From Dietzia sp. B32 (GTDB lineage: Bacteria; Actinomycetota; Actinomycetes; Mycobacteriales; Mycobacteriaceae), in NCBI RefSeq assembly GCF_024732245.1, contig NZ_CP093845.1, positions 1,302,001 to 1,366,000 of the forward strand: a stretch of 64,000 nt of DNA, given 5' to 3'. A program made the position numbers and the translations under genes. Position 1 is the first letter of the stretch, and the number at the start of each line of letters is the position of its first letter. Positions 27,572 through 37,082 of the stretch are shown here, in pieces. The notes below the pieces were generated by a model. The model made no database searches. It was not told the DNA's origin and saw only the letters and a list, made by a program, of their open reading frames with translations.

Positions 27572-28327
27572 TCAGCTCCCGGCGACGGCGCCGATCAGCT
27601 TGCCGAAGTCGATGTTGTTGATGAGGTCGGCGGAGAACACGGCCGGGTCGGCGCCGATGTCGCCCAGCGCGCTCGAGCCGGAGGTCAGCGATCCCAGGCC
27701 CAGTCCCTCGAGGCTGCCGGTGACGGCCTCGGCGGGGTTGGGCTCGCGGATGGTGACGCAGGTGTTGATGGGGTTGGCGACCTTGCGGCCGCTGGCCAAG
27801 ACGAGGGTCGTGGCGGCGCCGGTGTTGAGCACGTCGCCGGGGGTCGCGTCGGCGGGGACGCGGTAGGTGGTCTCGAGGGTGGCCTTGGCGTTGCCGGCGG
27901 TGGTCCACCCGGCTCCGGAGTGGTGGACCGAGTTGGTGGCGGAATCGCGGGTCACGTCGTCGGTGACCGTCGACCACGTCTGGCCGCCGACCACGAACCA
28001 GACGCTCTCCCGCGCGCGAACCAGCTCGAACCCGGCCGGGTGGAAGTCGTCGATCCGGCTGACCAGGGCCCCGGCGCCGCTGACGGTGGTCCGGAACGTC
28101 ACGGTCCCGCCGGGGGCGGCGGTGCCGTCGCCTACGACCTCCTTGGTGAGGTGGTAGTTGGTCCACACGGTGGACGCATCGTTGAAGGTCACGGTCTGCG
28201 AGGTCGCGCACTCGGTGACGGCGGGTTCGGCACCGGCGACGCCGGCGCCGGTGCCCGCGGCGAGTCCTGAGGCGACGATCAGCGCGGCCGCGCCTGTGGC
28301 GATGGATCGGAGGGTCCGTGACGTCAT
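27572..28327 (-). CDS. Secreted protein with DUF11-like repeat
   Basis: A 251-residue secreted protein: signal peptide SIATGAAALIVASGLAAGTG ending near AGAEPA, then a beta-rich body with GDGTAAPGGTVTFRTTVSGA, which looks like a DUF11/CARDB-type Ig-like domain, and a Gly/Ser/Leu-rich C-terminus (LEGLGLGSLTSGSSALG). Two Cys are present. There is no wall-sorting motif. The function is unknown, probably envelope-associated. Start 28327 follows AGGACACCG; ATG 28345 is an alternative. Confidence 0.65.
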   Translation of the reverse strand: MTSRTLRSIATGAAALIVASGLAAGTGAGVAGAEPAVTECATSQTVTFNDASTVWTNYHLTKEVVGDGTAAPGGTVTFRTTVSGAGALVSRIDDFHPAGFELVRARESVWFVVGGQTWSTVTDDVTRDSATNSVHHSGAGWTTAGNAKATLETTYRVPADATPGDVLNTGAATTLVLASGRKVANPINTCVTIREPNPAEAVTGSLEGLGLGSLTSGSSALGDIGADPAVFSADLINNIDFGKLIGAVAGS

Positions 28328-28496
28328 CGGTGTCCTGTCGGTCATGGCGAGAGCCGCTGGGGCCGCTCGATGGTGAGTAGATGGTCGCCGGAGGGTCGAT
28401 ACGCGCCTGTCGGCGCGCTGCCGGCGCTCCTGATAGTAGGTCGGATCCAATTGTTCTGGACAGTTGTCCTTGTTCTTGACGGTGTGAACCTCGGGC

Positions 28497-28508
28497 GACG
28501 ACGACGAG
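28497..28508 (+). repeat. Intergenic GACGACGACGAG element, copy 3
   Basis: Core copy preceded by CCTCGGGC and followed by a C-rich run. One of the few copies in a divergent rather than convergent region. Confidence 0.5.
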
Positions 28509-28588
28509 CTCCTCCCCTCCCCCGGGCCCCGCACCGTCGGGGAGTGCCGAACCTTTGGGGCGGCCCCTCTGGACAGCCGGGGGACACT

Positions 28589-28604
28589 TGTGACGGGCGT
28601 CACT
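28589..28604. promoter_or_regulatory. CRP/GlxR-like site upstream of alcohol dehydrogenase
   Basis: TGTGACGGGCGTCACT has the GTGA-N6-TCAC core and shares GTGAC-N4-GTCAC with the site before acnA. It ends 41 bases before the ATG at 28646. Confidence 0.5.
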
Positions 28605-28645
28605 AGTCCGGTGCGTCCTCCGGCGGTTCAGCGAGGAGCGCAGTC

Positions 28646-29689
28646 ATGAAGGCGGTCGTGTTCGAGGGTTTCAAGACCTTCCCCGTACTCAAGGATGTCG
28701 ACCGGCCCTCCCCCGGCCCCGGCGAGGTCCTGCTCAAGGTGGCCGGCTCGGGCGCCTGCCACTCCGACGTGGGCCTGTTCCACGACTATCCCGGCGACCC
28801 CACGGGCTTTCTCACCCCGCCGTTCACCCTCGGCCACGAGGTCTCGGGCTGGATCGAGGAACTGGGCCCGGGCGTCACCGGATTCGAAAAGGGCGAGGCC
28901 TACCTGGTCTACGGCCCCATCGGCTGCGGCCGGTGCACGCCGTGCTCGCGCGGACAGGACACGTACTGCGAGGACGTGCCGTCGGTCGGCTACCTGGCGA
29001 CCGGCCTGGGCCGCGACGGCGGCATGGCCGAGTACATGACCACCTACGCCCGCAACCTCGTCCCCCTCGGCGATGCCGACCCCGTCGCCGCGGCCCCGCT
29101 CGCCGACGCCGGCCTGACCCCGTACCACGCCATCAAGCGGGCGATGCCGCACCTGACCACGCCCGGGGCGACCGCACTGTGCATCGGCCTGGGAGGTTTG
29201 GGCCTGGTCGGGGTGCAGATCATCAAGGCCCTCACCGGGGCCACCGTCTACGCCACCGACAGCAAGCCCGGCGCGATCGCCGCCGCGGAGGCCGACGGCG
29301 CGATCGGCATCCCGACCGAGGGCGCCGCCGAGAAGATCAGGGAGCTCACCGGCGGACGCGGCGTCACCGCGGTGTTCGACTTCGTCGGTGCCACGCCGAC
29401 CCTCGAGCTCGCCGCGGCGTGCGTGGCCCAGCAGGGCTCGCTGACGGTGGTGGGCCTCGCCGGAGACGACTTCGCCTGGAACGCCTTCCGGGTGCCCTAC
29501 GAGGTCAACTTCTCCTCCACGTACTGGGGCACGCTCGAGGACCTTCACGAGGTGGTGGAGCTGTACCGGGCGGGCAGGATCGCCCCGGAGGTCCACGTGT
29601 ATCCGCTCGCGGAGGCGCTGGAGATGTACCAGCAGCTCGTCGACGGCAAGATCAGTGGGCGGGCGGTGGTCGCGCCGCACGGGGCGTGA
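28646..29689 (+). CDS. Zinc-dependent NAD(P)+ alcohol dehydrogenase
   Basis: A 347-residue medium-chain dehydrogenase. Catalytic zinc ligands are Cys in GACHSDVG and His in TLGHEVSG. The structural zinc site is GCGRCTPCSRGQDTYC. The Rossmann motif is GLGGLGLVGVQII. It converts an alcohol to aldehyde with NAD(P)+. Closest in layout to bacterial AdhA-type enzymes. A GTGA-N6-TCAC palindrome upstream suggests catabolite-type control, as known for adhA in Corynebacterium under GlxR; here that is inference. ATG 28646 follows GCGAGGAG. Confidence 0.88.
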   Translation: MKAVVFEGFKTFPVLKDVDRPSPGPGEVLLKVAGSGACHSDVGLFHDYPGDPTGFLTPPFTLGHEVSGWIEELGPGVTGFEKGEAYLVYGPIGCGRCTPCSRGQDTYCEDVPSVGYLATGLGRDGGMAEYMTTYARNLVPLGDADPVAAAPLADAGLTPYHAIKRAMPHLTTPGATALCIGLGGLGLVGVQIIKALTGATVYATDSKPGAIAAAEADGAIGIPTEGAAEKIRELTGGRGVTAVFDFVGATPTLELAAACVAQQGSLTVVGLAGDDFAWNAFRVPYEVNFSSTYWGTLEDLHEVVELYRAGRIAPEVHVYPLAEALEMYQQLVDGKISGRAVVAPHGA

Positions 29690-29761
29690 CCCGGCGGGCG
29701 ACACCGCGCTCCGCCCGCCCCTTTCTGAGAGGTGATCGCCAGAGCCGAGCCCGCCGCTGCG

Positions 29762-30610
29762 TCAGAGGAGCCAGTCCCGGGTCGCGCACTGCCCGTGACT
29801 GTCGGACCCGGCGGACAGGACGGTCCCGTCAGCGCGGAGTCCGAGACTGTGTTCGGACCCGGCGGCCACAGCGACGACGTCTCGCCAGGACGACACCTCG
29901 CACTGGCCGCGACTGTTGTTGCCCGCGGCCCGGACTCGTCCGCGGGAGTCGACGCCGAGGGTGTGCCCGCCGCCGGCCGCCACCCCGATCATGTCTCGCC
30001 ACCGAGCCGAGTCGGCTAGCCCGCCGCCCACGTCGCCGCCGGTGACCACCCGCCCGTCGTCGGTGACGGCGACGGTGTGCAGGTAGCCGGCGGCGATTCC
30101 GCGGATGCGCCGCCACCCGTCGACCTCGCACTGCCCCCGTCGGCTGTTGCCGGTGGCGGTCACCGTGCCGTCCGCGCGGAGCCCGACCGAGTGCCAGTCA
30201 CCGGCGGCGACGGCGACGATGTCCCGCCATCCGCCGACCTCGCACGCGCCGTCGTCCGGGCGCCCGGCCGCGGTGACGGTTCCGTCAGTCAGGGCGGCGA
30301 GCGTGCGGCGCCACCCGGCCGCGATCGACGCGACGCCGGTCCACGTGTCGATGTCGCATTGTCCGTCGTCGTTCCATCCGGTGGCTACCGCGGTGCCGTC
30401 TGCGTGAAGGGCGACGGTGTGGGAGCGGCCGGTGTTGCGGGCGGCGTGGACGTTGCCCGCCGCCACGGCGATCACCCCGCGCCACTGCCCCACCGCGCAT
30501 TCCGGCGCACCGTTCGGTCCCGTGGCGACCACCGTGCCGTCTCGACGGACTCCCACGGAGTGCCGGCGGCCCGCCGCGATGACGGCGCGGTGGACCGACG
30601 CGGAGGTCAT
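29762..30610 (-). CDS. RCC1-like repeat protein
   Basis: A 282-residue protein made almost wholly of about seven repeats of 38-40 residues with the pattern AAGxxHSVGLRADGTVxATG, then NxxGQCEVxxWRDIVAVA, as in RCC1/alpha-tubulin suppressor beta-propellers. Each repeat forms a blade. Bacterial members are usually of unknown function and may bind proteins or glycans. There is no signal peptide, so it should be cytosolic. The repeats are visible in DNA as imperfect 117-120 bp periodicity. Confidence 0.8.
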   Translation of the reverse strand: MTSASVHRAVIAAGRRHSVGVRRDGTVVATGPNGAPECAVGQWRGVIAVAAGNVHAARNTGRSHTVALHADGTAVATGWNDDGQCDIDTWTGVASIAAGWRRTLAALTDGTVTAAGRPDDGACEVGGWRDIVAVAAGDWHSVGLRADGTVTATGNSRRGQCEVDGWRRIRGIAAGYLHTVAVTDDGRVVTGGDVGGGLADSARWRDMIGVAAGGGHTLGVDSRGRVRAAGNNSRGQCEVSSWRDVVAVAAGSEHSLGLRADGTVLSAGSDSHGQCATRDWLL

Positions 30611-30649
30611 GGGCTCAACCTACCCACGCCGGCCTCCGCAGAGCTGCAG

Positions 30650-31027
30650 CTAGCGGTTGTCCCGCTCGCAGGCGATCCCGTCGCCGTCGCCGTCCATCGA
30701 CGGGTCGTAGTACTCGCTGCCGCGGTGGATGGGGGCCACTCCGAGGTCCCACGCCTCCCGGCACCCCGAAAGCCGCCGGACGGGCGCGGTCACGGGCGCG
30801 GTCTGGACCGGGGCCGGCACGAACTGCGGGGCCCAGACCAGCGGGAACGGCAGGAGCGGCAGGGTGGCCGCGTCGAATCCCATCGGGACCGGCACGACGA
30901 TCGGTGCGATGTCCGGCACGGCGATGACCCCCGATCCGACGGGGATCTCGGCGGCAACCGCGGAGGGGGCGGCGCCGAGAGCGGCGAGAGTCGCCAGGCC
31001 GAGGGCAGTGAGGGAACGACGGATCAT
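30650..31027 (-). CDS. Secreted excalibur-domain protein with VPVP/LPxLPxPLxW module
   Basis: A 125-residue secreted protein: signal peptide ending at VAA-E, then a Pro/Val-rich module (IAVPDIAPIVVPVPMG, LPLLPFPLVW) and a C-terminal excalibur calcium-binding domain (SEYYDPSMDGDGDGIACE, with its Cys partner in LSGCREAW). The N-terminal module recurs in three other secreted proteins of this window (38286, 46869, 47287) with different C-termini. Excalibur domains bind Ca2+ at the cell surface; the shared module has no known role. Confidence 0.8.
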   Translation of the reverse strand: MIRRSLTALGLATLAALGAAPSAVAAEIPVGSGVIAVPDIAPIVVPVPMGFDAATLPLLPFPLVWAPQFVPAPVQTAPVTAPVRRLSGCREAWDLGVAPIHRGSEYYDPSMDGDGDGIACERDNR

Positions 31028-31160
31028 GGTGAGAACCTCGAGGGGAAGGCCACCGCAGTGGCGCGGAATAGTGAGCTCAGATTAACCGGGGGATGTTCAC
31101 GTCGCTGACTGTTTCGCGCTCATGAACCCCGGACATCTCTCACCCCACGAGGCGCGACCC

Positions 31161-31847
31161 TCACACGACCCTCGTCTCGGGATGCGACTGCGAGAGCTCG
31201 TAGGTCTTGACGATCCAGAACGTTGCAAAGGCGTAGAGCGCGGCGGTCTCGACCAGAAACAGCCACAGCGTCGAGTCCATCAGCCAGGCGATGAGGAGGG
31301 CGAGGGCCGGGAAGAGCAGGACCAGAACGACCAGGATCCGATAGCCCGAGCGGTAGCTGCGCTGCAGCTCCGCGTTCGGGATGGACCCGATGGTTTCCTG
31401 CCCGTAGAAGAAGATCGACAGTGCCGCCAGGACGAAGAAGGACGCCGCGGCCACCGCGTGGATGACGCTCACCGCGTTGAGCCCGGGCATCGCCGGGTCC
31501 TCGGTCGGGAACAGCGCGACGACGATCGCGAGCGTGCCGGCGGCGTTGAGCAGCCAGTTCTCGCCGCGCGTGTAGCCGCGGTACGCCACCAGTGCGACCC
31601 CGATCGCGACCAGCGTGCCCACGAACAGCCCGCGGGCCGGCGTGTAATAGAAGGAGCTCAGCGAGTCCGCCATCGGCATCTCGGAGTCGACCGCGACCCA
31701 GGCCAGGAGCGCGGGCGGCAGGGCGACCGCGCCGACCGCGATCACCATCCGCAGGACGAAGTACGTCTCGACGATGTACGCCGCCGGCGCCGCGCAGAAA
31801 TGCGCCCGATCGCCCTGCGGCTCCCGATCACTCTCTGATTGCTGCAC
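31161..31847 (-). CDS. Membrane protein with six hydrophobic segments
   Basis: A 228-residue integral membrane protein. SLSSFYYTPARGLFVGTLVA, GENWLLNAAGTLAIVVALFP and VSVIHAVAAASFFVLAALSI match a widespread DUF998-like family of unknown function whose conserved feature is the SxFYYTPxRxxFVG loop. The GTG at 31847 has GAGG at suitable distance; GTG 31853 is the alternative. It ends close to the LuxR gene's 5' neighbour on the same strand but has its own leader. Confidence 0.7.
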   Translation of the reverse strand: MQQSESDREPQGDRAHFCAAPAAYIVETYFVLRMVIAVGAVALPPALLAWVAVDSEMPMADSLSSFYYTPARGLFVGTLVAIGVALVAYRGYTRGENWLLNAAGTLAIVVALFPTEDPAMPGLNAVSVIHAVAAASFFVLAALSIFFYGQETIGSIPNAELQRSYRSGYRILVVLVLLFPALALLIAWLMDSTLWLFLVETAALYAFATFWIVKTYELSQSHPETRVV

Positions 31848-31873
31848 GTCCACACCTCGAATCCGCCCCGGTG

Positions 31874-34372
31874 TCAGCCTCGCAGTCGGGTGCCCGTCTT
31901 GGTGTAGATCCGGTTGAGGTGGCCCTCGACAGTCCGCTTGGACAGGTGGAGCTCGGCGGCGATCTCGGCGTTGCTCAGCCCCTGCCCCACGAGGTCGGCG
32001 ATCTGGGATTCGCGGCGCGTCAGCGAGACAACGGACGGGACCGGGCCCGTGGGACCGCTGAGACGGGTGAGCCCGGCGAGGGGCCCGGCGAGCTCGGTGG
32101 TCGCGAGCAGCCGCTCGGCCTGGGAGTGGAGCTGCGATCCCGGCGTGGCCAGGTCACGGGCACGGTCGGCGGCCACCGCGGCCGTCATGTGCAGCCCGTA
32201 CGTCCGGGCCCGCCGAGCCGCGTCCAGCAGCAGCCGGGGATTCCGGGCCACCATCGCCGCGGCCAGGTCGCGGAACAGCACCGGCACATCGCCGGTGACC
32301 TCCACCTCGGCCACGGCGCGACAGATCTCGGCGTCGGCGGACAGGACGCCGGCCAGCGCAGCACGGGTGGCGACACCGAGGAGCCCCTCGTCGATCAGCG
32401 ACAGCACGACCTCGCGGGCCTCGTCGGGGCGCCCCAGGCAGATGAGAACGCTCGCCTCGACGCCCCGGATCTCCGGACCCACCGGCGAATTGGCGTACCC
32501 CGGGATGGCGCGCATCCGCTGGAGGTACTCCCCCGCCGTCGCCATCTGCCCCGACATCGCGGCGGCCAGGGCGTACAGGGACAGCGCACGCGACAGGAAG
32601 TCCTCGGGTCCGTCCACCTCGACGATGGCAACTGCGTCGGAGGCCGCGCTCACCGCGGACGGGAGGTCACCGGCGGCGAGGGCGATCTCGGCGTCGACCA
32701 CCCGGCGCACGCCGTGGTCGACGCGCACGGAGTCGTCCTGCTCCACGGCGATGACGGGCGCGAGCTCGGTGAGCAGTGCGGTGATCCCGAAGCCGTGCAG
32801 CATCACCGACACCAGCGCCGCCAGGTACTCCTCGGACGCCCACGCGTGGCGACCCATCGAGCGGGACCGTCGGGCCTGGCGCCGGATGACCGCCAGCGCG
32901 GCATCGGACTGTCCCATGGCGTCCAGCGCGAGGGCGTGGATCGACTCGAGGCGCCGCGCCCACTCGACCGGCAGCTCGGAGGGGAGGTCGGCGTAGGCGC
33001 GGGCCGCCTCGCGGTAGCGGCCCGAGTAGCTCAGGTGCACCACGGTCAGCGCGTCGAGCACCGCGTGCCCGGGGTGACCGGCGGGCAGCCACTCGTGCGC
33101 TGCGTCGATCAGCGGCAGCGCCTGCTCGGGGCCGCGGTCGCGGTAGTGCGCGAGGTCGGCGCGCGCCGTGACGTTCTCGATCAGCACCCGGGTGTAGTCG
33201 GCCGCGCCGGGATCGTCGCGGAGGCACATCATTGACCGGTTGAACATCGCGGCGGCCTCGGGCAGCCGGTCGAGCAGGCGCAGGCACGAGCCCGCGATGA
33301 GGGCCAGCTCCGCCTGCTGCAGCGACGTGGTGGTGAGCGAGATGCGCTGGGCGGCGTCGTGGATCTCCAGTCCGGTGCGGTAGTCGTGACCGTCGAGGGC
33401 GGCGCGGGCGGCGACCAGCACGCATCCCGCGTCCATGGGGTGGGCGTTGGTCAGCGCCCACAGCACGATCCTCGGATCCGGACGGGGCCGGCCTTCGCCC
33501 GCCCGGTCGAGGACGGCCTGGTAGACCTCGCCACGCCGCCGGTGATCGGCACCGCCCCGCAGTGCGGCGGCCAGGACGGGCGGCTGGACGGAGAGCATCT
33601 CGACGCCGTCCTCGTGCCGCTCGAGCAGCAGCCCCCGGCCGAGCAGGTCGCCCACCACGTCGTCGCCGTGCAGGTGCGCCAGGTCAGTGAGCGGGATCCG
33701 GCGGGCGAGCGCGGCGGTGGTCAGCGGGCCGGTGTCGGCGGCGGCGCCCGGCGGATCGATCCATCGGTGTGGGTCAACGGCCACGCCGGCGATCGCGGTG
33801 GCGGGATCCTCGACCAACTCCAGCCGATCGCGGGTGCGGCGGGTGAGTCGGCGGGCGGCCAGGTCGTCGTAGGTGGCGCGCAGCGCGGTGAGATTCCCGT
33901 GCGAGCACGCCCACAGGGCCTCGACCAGCCGCGCCGAGACCGGCATCCCGACGGCCGCCGAGACCACCGACTCCGATTCGCCGCGGGTGAGCGGACGCAG
34001 CGGCAGCCGCGTGGTGCGGACGCTCACCTCGTCGTCGTATCCGGGGGGCAGTGCCGCGCCCACCCTGGCCGATGCCACCAGGACCGCGCCGTCGGGGAGC
34101 GTGCGCGGTGCAGGCCGCCCGCGGCCGGCGCCGGGGTCAGAGCCGAGGCCATCGACCCGAGACGGCGCACCGACACGATCCAGGTCGTCCCACACCACCA
34201 CGGGGACCCCCGCGGCGCGCAGACCTGCAGCGATGTCGGCCGCGCACCGGCTGGCGCCCACGCCCGGAGGCCCCACGACGAGCACGCCGCGCCGCGTCTC
34301 GACGCACAGCGCGGTCGCGCGCGCCACGGTGTCGGACCGCACCGCCGCACGGGTCGTGTTCCACGCGGGCAC
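31874..34372 (-). CDS. LuxR-type regulator with N-terminal ATPase-like and TPR-like regions
   Basis: An 832-residue protein of the MalT/LAL layout: N-terminal P-loop-like region, long helical repeats, and a C-terminal LuxR HTH ([20 protein letters not shown], then [20 protein letters not shown]) at residues 784-832. The P-loop reads GPPGVGAS at residues 34-41, with Ala40 where Walker A needs Lys, so ATP binding may be lost or altered; WDDLD near 61 is a Walker B-like site. It begins at GTG 34372 after GAGGAGG. Target genes unknown; the divergent membrane protein and fucosidase are candidates. Confidence 0.85.
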   Translation of the reverse strand: MPAWNTTRAAVRSDTVARATALCVETRRGVLVVGPPGVGASRCAADIAAGLRAAGVPVVVWDDLDRVGAPSRVDGLGSDPGAGRGRPAPRTLPDGAVLVASARVGAALPPGYDDEVSVRTTRLPLRPLTRGESESVVSAAVGMPVSARLVEALWACSHGNLTALRATYDDLAARRLTRRTRDRLELVEDPATAIAGVAVDPHRWIDPPGAAADTGPLTTAALARRIPLTDLAHLHGDDVVGDLLGRGLLLERHEDGVEMLSVQPPVLAAALRGGADHRRRGEVYQAVLDRAGEGRPRPDPRIVLWALTNAHPMDAGCVLVAARAALDGHDYRTGLEIHDAAQRISLTTTSLQQAELALIAGSCLRLLDRLPEAAAMFNRSMMCLRDDPGAADYTRVLIENVTARADLAHYRDRGPEQALPLIDAAHEWLPAGHPGHAVLDALTVVHLSYSGRYREAARAYADLPSELPVEWARRLESIHALALDAMGQSDAALAVIRRQARRSRSMGRHAWASEEYLAALVSVMLHGFGITALLTELAPVIAVEQDDSVRVDHGVRRVVDAEIALAAGDLPSAVSAASDAVAIVEVDGPEDFLSRALSLYALAAAMSGQMATAGEYLQRMRAIPGYANSPVGPEIRGVEASVLICLGRPDEAREVVLSLIDEGLLGVATRAALAGVLSADAEICRAVAEVEVTGDVPVLFRDLAAAMVARNPRLLLDAARRARTYGLHMTAAVAADRARDLATPGSQLHSQAERLLATTELAGPLAGLTRLSGPTGPVPSVVSLTRRESQIADLVGQGLSNAEIAAELHLSKRTVEGHLNRIYTKTGTRLRG

Positions 34373-34485
34373 GTGACCCTCCTCGCTGCGCCGGAAAAAT
34401 CAGGTGTGCCGCACTCTATCGACACCTGTCTGTGCAGTTAGACGATATGCGCAGCTCAGTTCCTGTCATCCGAGAGGTATCCCTC

Positions 34486-34929
34486 ATGTCCCGTCCGTCG
34501 TCCGTCACCATCGCGTCGTGGATCTGGCTGTTCTGCGGCCTTTTCACCACGCTCACCATCGCCGACGTGCTCTCGGCGACCAATCTGCTGGCGTTCGTCG
34601 TGGAGATCGGCGGCACCGCGGACGAGCTGTCCGCCGTCCCGGTGATCGGGTGGTTGGGCACGATCATCGCGACGGCGCTGGCAGCGGCGATGATCGCGCA
34701 GGTGGTGGCCGCGGTGAAGTTGCGTGACGGTGCGCGCTGGGCGCGGGTGCTGCTGACGATCGCGGCGGGCATCACGCTCGTGGCCGCCCTGTGGGACATC
34801 ACCCTGTGGTCGGCGTGGGTGCTGCTGGCGGCCCACATGGTGGCGCTCGTCCTCGCGTACGGCGACTCCGCGACCGCGTTCCTCGAGGCCCGGACCCCCG
34901 ACCGCGAGTGGGATTCGGTCGACGCATGA
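34486..34929 (+). CDS. Small four-TM membrane protein
   Basis: A 147-residue integral membrane protein with four hydrophobic segments (SSVTIASWIWLFCGLFTTLT, IGWLGTIIATALAAAMIAQV, WARVLLTIAAGITLVAALWD, SAWVLLAAHMVALVLAYGDS). No family recognised. The stop overlaps the fucosidase start (ATGA), so the two are coupled; an accessory role in glycan or lipid handling is only a guess. ATG 34486 follows GAGAGG; ATG 34447 is possible. Confidence 0.65.
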   Translation: MSRPSSVTIASWIWLFCGLFTTLTIADVLSATNLLAFVVEIGGTADELSAVPVIGWLGTIIATALAAAMIAQVVAAVKLRDGARWARVLLTIAAGITLVAALWDITLWSAWVLLAAHMVALVLAYGDSATAFLEARTPDREWDSVDA

Positions 34930-36425
34930 CCCACGCCGCCGACTGGGCGCAGTTCGCCGGCCGCGCGCTGCCCACCTGGTACGACGACGTCAAACTGGGC
35001 ATCTTTGTCCACTGGGGGCCGTACTCCGTCCCCCGGTGGGCGCCCCGCGCCGGAGACATCCAGCAGCTCATCCGCGACGGCGGCCCGCGCCGCATGCTGC
35101 GCGAGAACCCGTACTCCGAGTGGTACCTCAACACCATGCGGATCCCCGGCAGCCCCACCGCCGAGCACCACCGGAGCACCTACGGTCCCGACTGCGGCTA
35201 CCGCCACTTCGCCGAGGAGTTCACCCGCGAGGCGGAGGACGCGGACGTCGACCAGATCGCCGAGCTCGCCGCCGCCGCGGGCGCCGGGTACGTGGTGCTC
35301 ACCACCAAGCACCACGACGGTTATACGCTGTGGCCCGCCGCCCACCCGCACCCCACGCTCGGCGCCCATGGCTCGGGCCGGGACCTGGTGGGGGCGCTCG
35401 ACGAGGCCGTGCGGGCCCGCGGAATGCGCACCGGGCTGTACTACTCGGGCGGCTACGACTGGCCCTACAACGACGCCACCCTCACCGGCCCGGCGGACCT
35501 GCTGCTGGCCATGCCCGACGATCCCACCTACGTCCGCTACGTGGAGGGCCACGTCCGGGAGCTCATCGAGCGCTACCGGCCGGCGGTGCTGTGGAACGAC
35601 ATCGGCTGGCCGGCGTCGGCCGACCTGCCCGCGCTGTTCGCCGACTACTACGCGGCGGTGCCCGACGGCGTGGTCAACGACCGCTGGGCCCAGACCGACG
35701 TCAAGCGCGGCGGGGCCGCCGAGGCGCTGGTACGCGGCCTGGGGTGCCTGGCGCAGCTGGCGTGGAAGCTGCTGCCGGAGGACAGTCGCGAGCTGTCCTT
35801 CCCGGCCTCGCCGCACCACGACGTCACCACGCCCGAGTACGCGCGACTCGAGACCATCGCCGAGACCAAGTGGGAGACGGTCCGCGGCGTCGGGCACTCC
35901 TTTGCCGCCAACCGCAACGAGGACCCGGCCGACATCGTCACCGCCGGCGAGCTGGTGCACATGCTGGTGGACGTGGTGAGCAAGAACGGCAACCTGCTCA
36001 TCGGCGTGGGCCCCCTGCCCGACGGGTCCGTCCCCGACGAGCAGCAGGAGCCACTACGGGCGTTGGGTCGCTGGCTCCACGAGAACGGCAGCGCGATCCG
36101 CGGGAGCCGGCCGTGGGTCGTGCCGGCGGGCGTGGCGGAGGACGGCACCGAGGTGCGGTTCACCCGCACCGGCGATGACGTCAACGTCATCACCCTCGGA
36201 ACCCCCACCGCGGCGGAGCTGGTGCTGCCCGGCCTGGTCGCGGGGCCGGATGTGCGGGCGCTGCTGGTCTCGACGGGGCAGACGCTGGACGTCAATGACC
36301 GCGGCGACGGGGTGTGCGTGCGGTTGCCCGGGCGGGTGCCGGTCTCACCGGCGCACGTGGTGCGGCTGAGCGGGGAGGTCAGTGCGGGGAAGTCAGCGCG
36401 CGGACCTGAGGCGCTCCCCCGGTGA
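34926..36425 (+). CDS. Alpha-L-fucosidase, glycoside hydrolase family 29
   Basis: A 499-residue GH29 enzyme that removes terminal L-fucose by retaining hydrolysis. The N-terminal FGxFVHWG-type motif is KLGIFVHWGPYSVPRWAP; TTKHHDGYTLWP is the conserved substrate loop; RPAVLWNDIGWP carries the likely nucleophile Asp. A small C-terminal beta domain follows. There is no signal peptide, so it is predicted cytosolic, acting on imported fucosides. It begins at an ATGA overlap with the membrane protein gene. Confidence 0.9.
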   Translation: MTHAADWAQFAGRALPTWYDDVKLGIFVHWGPYSVPRWAPRAGDIQQLIRDGGPRRMLRENPYSEWYLNTMRIPGSPTAEHHRSTYGPDCGYRHFAEEFTREAEDADVDQIAELAAAAGAGYVVLTTKHHDGYTLWPAAHPHPTLGAHGSGRDLVGALDEAVRARGMRTGLYYSGGYDWPYNDATLTGPADLLLAMPDDPTYVRYVEGHVRELIERYRPAVLWNDIGWPASADLPALFADYYAAVPDGVVNDRWAQTDVKRGGAAEALVRGLGCLAQLAWKLLPEDSRELSFPASPHHDVTTPEYARLETIAETKWETVRGVGHSFAANRNEDPADIVTAGELVHMLVDVVSKNGNLLIGVGPLPDGSVPDEQQEPLRALGRWLHENGSAIRGSRPWVVPAGVAEDGTEVRFTRTGDDVNVITLGTPTAAELVLPGLVAGPDVRALLVSTGQTLDVNDRGDGVCVRLPGRVPVSPAHVVRLSGEVSAGKSARGPEALPR

Positions 36426-36455
36426 GCTCCGGGAAGGGGCGACGACGACGACGAG
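36421..36455 (+). repeat. Intergenic GACGACGACGAG element, copy 4, with hairpin
   Basis: Begins at the fucosidase stop. A CCCGG...CCGGG hairpin precedes GAAGGGGC and then (GAC)4GAG. The same order (hairpin, GAAGTGGC, GAC repeats) occurs at 46625 and 52609. Lies between convergent genes. Confidence 0.65.
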
Positions 36456-36479
36456 GCCTGCCGACTCAGCGCTGCGTTT

Positions 36480-36959
36480 CTACTGCTCGCACTTCGTCAG
36501 ATCCGTCACCTCCGTCGGCTTCCCCTCCGGAGTGAAGTGGGTCACCATCACCACCAGGTCCTCGGACCCCTCGTTGACGGTCTCGTGGACGTAGCGGGAG
36601 TCCTCGACGACCGAATCGCCGGCGCGGTAGACGTGGACGCCGCCGTGGTAGGTCTTGGCGTAGTGCGTGAGTTCGCCCTGTTCCACCACCACGAGCAGCT
36701 GCCCATGGTGGCAGTGCAGGCCGGTTCCGGACCCGGGCTCGAGGGTGATCCTGCGGTGCGTCACCTTCACCCCGTCGGCGCCGCCGTCCACGGCCAGTTC
36801 GATGGGCTCGTGCTGTCTGCCTTCGGCGATGTCCAGGGCGCGGAACGTCTCCCGCTCCTCAGGAGGGGGGTCGGTCGAGTGCTGACCGCATGCGGCAACC
36901 GCCAGCACAGTTGCTCCGACGGCGAGTGCGACGCCGCCTCGGATCGATGGGCACGTCAT
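36480..36959 (-). CDS. Cupin-like lipoprotein, paralogue of the 11218 protein
   Basis: A 159-residue lipoprotein: signal with lipobox LAVAAC, then a cupin-like domain with ITLEPGSGTGLHCHHG and QGELTHY, ending in DLTKCEQ. It is clearly paralogous to the 11218-11751 product across the whole mature length (DIAEGRQHEPIELAVDGGAD against DIVQGRQSRPVDLQVDGGDD). The His-rich turn may bind a metal. The two copies sit 25 kb apart in unrelated contexts. ATG 36959 is preferred; in-frame ATGs lie at 36965 and 37025. Confidence 0.7.
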   Translation of the reverse strand: MTCPSIRGGVALAVGATVLAVAACGQHSTDPPPEERETFRALDIAEGRQHEPIELAVDGGADGVKVTHRRITLEPGSGTGLHCHHGQLLVVVEQGELTHYAKTYHGGVHVYRAGDSVVEDSRYVHETVNEGSEDLVVMVTHFTPEGKPTEVTDLTKCEQ

Positions 36960-37082
36960 GGCCATTCCCCCGCGTCCGCTCGGACGGTCTCGGTTCGACA
37001 AGCTGGACCCAAGGCTAATCCACACCGAGCTCCGAGTGAAGGAACGATCACGAAAGCGGCCGGGGCCGGCCGAACCCCCGCC

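Larger units (their letters stand above)
28328..28645. other. Intergenic region between divergent secreted-protein and alcohol dehydrogenase genes
   Basis: This 318-base region holds a GGACA-N2-TGTCC dyad near 28458, one GACGACGACGAG element (28497-28508) and a CRP/GlxR-like palindrome (28589-28604). It should contain the promoters for both divergent genes; no coding sequence is convincing. Confidence 0.5.

Noticed and set aside
31122-31838. Long + strand open frame over the membrane-protein gene
   Set aside because: It is the antisense shadow of the 31161-31847 membrane protein: Arg/Asp/Gln-rich, without hydrophobic pattern or a ribosome site. High GC keeps antisense frames open.
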